Shown here: positions 62,052-64,000 of the stretch, in pieces
Layout: each line of letters begins with the position of its first letter
Numbering within the stretch: position 1 is the first letter of the stretch
Assembly: GCF_021605415.1 (NCBI RefSeq)
Contig: NZ_WKEQ01000023.1
Span: forward strand, 26,565-90,564
DNA: 64,000 nucleotides
Origin: Pseudomonas syringae
GTDB taxonomy: Bacteria; Pseudomonadota; Gammaproteobacteria; Pseudomonadales; Pseudomonadaceae
Reading direction: 5' to 3'
Made by a program: the position numbers and the translations under genes
Notes under the pieces: generated by a model
Databases searched by the model: none
Told to the model about the DNA's origin: nothing
Seen by the model: the letters and a program-made list of their open reading frames with translations, nothing else

Positions 62052-62339
62052 TTGCGATGGGTTGTTTGAAGGATCTGATTGCCAAGCTACAAAGAGCCCG
62101 CTTTGCAGGCTTTTTCATATCGGGAATTGGCACAATTCCTATTCCCTCTGTGATGTTAGTGGAGTTGGCGGTGATCAAGGCGTTAGATCATGTTTGACCG
62201 AACACTAATTCGCGAAGCACTGTTTCCTATCCATCGATCTGAAAATTCAGAGGATCAGGCAAGCATTCAACTGGAATGCGCTAGTGCCAGGGTAGGGCCG
62301 ACGAGCAGAATCAATCAAACCCTTACAGGAGAGCCCTTT

Positions 62340-63389
62340 ATGCAAATCCACGCTTATGGCGCCCATGCGGGCGACAAACCGCTTGAACCCCTGCGCATCA
62401 GTCGTCGCGAGCCCGGCCCGGAAGATGTGCAGATCGATATTGCCTATTGTGGCGTCTGCCACTCCGACCTCCACCAGGTGCGCGCCGAGTGGGCAGGGAC
62501 GCAATTTCCGTGTGTGCCGGGCCACGAAATCGTCGGTCGTGTCAGCGCGGTTGGCGCGAACGTCAGCGGTTTCGCAGCGGGTGATCTGGTCGGTGTGGGC
62601 TGCATTGTCGACAGCTGCAAGCACTGCGAAGAATGCGCCGAAGGCCTGGAAAACTACTGCGACGGCATGATCGGCACCTACAACTTCCCGACACCGGACG
62701 CGCCAGGCTGGACGCTCGGTGGCTATTCGCAAGCCATCGTCGTGCATCAACGCTACGCCCTGCGTATCCGCCACCCCGAGGCACAACTGGCCGCCGTTGC
62801 GCCGTTGCTGTGCGCGGGCATCACCACCTGGTCGCCGCTGCGCCACTGGAACGCCGGCCCCGGCAAAAAAGTCGGCGTGGTGGGCATCGGTGGCCTGGGC
62901 CACATGGGCATCAAACTGGCCCACGCACTGGGCGCGCACGTCGTGGCATTCACCACCTCTGCCTCCAAACGCGAGGCCGCGAAAAGCCTGGGCGCAGATG
63001 AAGTGGTGGTCTCAACCGATGCGCAACAAATGGCCCAACACTCGAAAAGCTTCGACCTCATCATCAACACCGTCGCCGCCCCACACGACCTTGACGCCTT
63101 GCTGGTACTGCTCAAGCGTGACGGTGCGATGACACTCGTCGGCGCGCCGGCCTCGCCGCACCCATCGCCCAACGTCTTCAACCTGATCATGAAACGCCGC
63201 ACCCTGGCCGGCTCGATGATCGGCGGCATCCCCGAAACCCAGGAAATGCTCGATTTCTGCGCCGAACACGGCATCGTTTCAGACATCGAACTGATCCGCG
63301 CAGAGCAAATCAACGAAGCCTACGAGCGCATGCTCAAGGGCGACGTCAAATACCGTTTCGTGATCGACAACGCGACATTGGCACCCTGA
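62340..63389 (+). CDS. Zinc-dependent NAD(P) alcohol dehydrogenase (CAD/YahK-like)
   Basis: A 349-residue medium-chain dehydrogenase. The catalytic zinc ligands are C-GVCHSDLHQ (Cys40 region) and GHEIVG (His-Glu), and the structural zinc site is CKHCEECAEGLENYC. The coenzyme motif GVVGIGGLGHMGIKLA lies at about 179-194. The pattern is that of the cinnamyl-alcohol-dehydrogenase group that reduces many aldehydes with NADPH. AGGAGA before ATG 62340 supports the start. Confidence 0.92.
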   Translation: MQIHAYGAHAGDKPLEPLRISRREPGPEDVQIDIAYCGVCHSDLHQVRAEWAGTQFPCVPGHEIVGRVSAVGANVSGFAAGDLVGVGCIVDSCKHCEECAEGLENYCDGMIGTYNFPTPDAPGWTLGGYSQAIVVHQRYALRIRHPEAQLAAVAPLLCAGITTWSPLRHWNAGPGKKVGVVGIGGLGHMGIKLAHALGAHVVAFTTSASKREAAKSLGADEVVVSTDAQQMAQHSKSFDLIINTVAAPHDLDALLVLLKRDGAMTLVGAPASPHPSPNVFNLIMKRRTLAGSMIGGIPETQEMLDFCAEHGIVSDIELIRAEQINEAYERMLKGDVKYRFVIDNATLAP

Positions 63390-63432
63390 AAAACAAAGCG
63401 TCTGGGCAATCGTCCGGACGCGTCTTGCCTCG

Positions 63433-63475
63433 GCCGTTCGCGCCAAATGGCGCGAACGGCTGGTGGCCTTTTTGC
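63433..63475. terminator. Terminator-like hairpin after the alcohol dehydrogenase gene
   Basis: GCCGTTCGCGCCA (63433-63445) and TGGCGCGAACGGC (63448-63460) form a 13-bp stem with almost no loop, followed eight bases later by TTTTT. It may end the alcohol dehydrogenase transcript. Confidence 0.6.
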
Positions 63476-63658
63476 CTTGCACACTTGGGCCGTTTATCTC
63501 CGACATCGAACAACTGACCGCGATGAAAGGGCACTTCAACGCCTGTTTAGCGGTGAGCGAGCACACGAAGTAATGACCGTTCAGCCTTGCGACTGCAACT
63601 GAACGCAGCCGGACTAAACTCCAACCTCTGGTGCACGCTCGCCAGTCATGGAGGCCCT

Positions 63659-64000
63659 ATGAAAAAGTCCATCGTCCCCTGCGTCGCGACACTCCTCTCC
63701 GTGTTCTGCCTTTACGCCACCGCCGAGACGCTCACGCCGCTCAAAGGCCAATCCCCCGAAACCGTCCAACAAGACATCAGCGCTTGCCAGGCTCAGTCCG
63801 GCAGCTCCAACAACGCAAACACCACACAATCTGGCGGACGCATTAAAGGCGCTGCCACCGGCGCCGTCGCGGGTGCGACCGTGGCCGGGGTACGCAGCAA
63901 TCGGCATGATGAAATATCGGATCGAGTGGATTCGGATGTGAAACAGGAATACCGGCAGAACAAGGCGAGAAACGCGGCAGCAGCGGGCGCGGTGGTGGGA
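63659..64000 (+). CDS. Glycine-zipper/YMGG-like exported protein (partial)
   Basis: The start of an exported protein cut by the right edge: 114 codons are visible from ATG 63659, with GGAGG five bases upstream. A signal peptide is cleaved near ATAETL. A Q/S/N-rich segment follows, then GGRIKGAATGAVAGATVAGV and NAAAAGAVVG, two small-residue-rich zipper helices separated by a charged, basic stretch (RSNRHDEISDRV). This matches the YMGG-like glycine-zipper proteins of the cell envelope. The C-terminus is unseen. Confidence 0.8.
   Translation, partial: MKKSIVPCVATLLSVFCLYATAETLTPLKGQSPETVQQDISACQAQSGSSNNANTTQSGGRIKGAATGAVAGATVAGVRSNRHDEISDRVDSDVKQEYRQNKARNAAAAGAVVG

Overview
The window looks like a chromosomal segment of a fluorescent-group Pseudomonas. 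It is high in G+C, carries the GAGCGAGCCTGCTCGC-type REP elements typical of that group, has many LysR regulators, and has a polyamine/GABA ABC system beside gabT and gabD. No rRNA, tRNA, CRISPR array, insertion sequence or phage gene was seen.

Layout. 1-6.9 kb: a partial succinate-semialdehyde dehydrogenase, a DJ-1/PfpI protein with a NemR-like TetR regulator and three matching operators, an ABC exporter, an alpha/beta hydrolase and msrA. 7-13.6 kb: small DUF2986 protein, a cytochrome b / Mo-cofactor oxidoreductase / MXKDX-repeat module, an EamA transporter with a LysR regulator, a CigR-like protein and a YeeE/YedE (thiosulfate-type) permease. 13.7-19 kb is the highlight: a tightly overlapping five-gene operon matching, in content and order, the rohPQRST set known for making azomycin (2-nitroimidazole) from L-arginine. 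It is divergent from a LuxI-type AHL synthase that converges on a LuxR-type receptor. Two mirror-image lux-box-like palindromes lie between the operon and luxI, so this appears to be a quorum-sensing-controlled nitroimidazole antibiotic cluster.

19.2-24.4 kb: a MarR-controlled island (glutathione transferase, stand-alone E1 C-terminal-domain protein, MarR regulator, second-type aceE) with three copies of a TTGCAATTGCAA-like operator. 24.5-35 kb: accessory genes, namely an OBAP-type lipoprotein, AraC with an SDR/VOC/saccharopine-dehydrogenase-like operon, a beta-lactamase-fold hydrolase, an arsR-arsC-arsH operon without a pump gene, LysR/MFS, a REP cluster and a DUF1206 protein.

35-56 kb is a catabolic region: hydroxyacid reductase, tartrate/malate-type dehydrogenase with LysR, orphan polyamine-type binding protein with GMC oxidoreductase, aldehyde dehydrogenase with LysR, HAD/FAD-oxidoreductase/cupin operon, and a long minus-strand set (binding protein, two permeases, gabD, ATPase, gabT, degenerate HAD, Lrp). 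The set reads as uptake and breakdown of a GABA-, polyamine- or aminoaldehyde-type compound. Within it are a duplicated promoter/leader region and two long hairpins.

56-64 kb: an HxlR regulator divergent from a dehydrogenase gene broken by an in-frame stop, a probable D-tartrate cassette (tarD, dctA-type transporter, oxaloacetate decarboxylase, LysR), a zinc alcohol dehydrogenase, and a glycine-zipper protein cut by the window edge.
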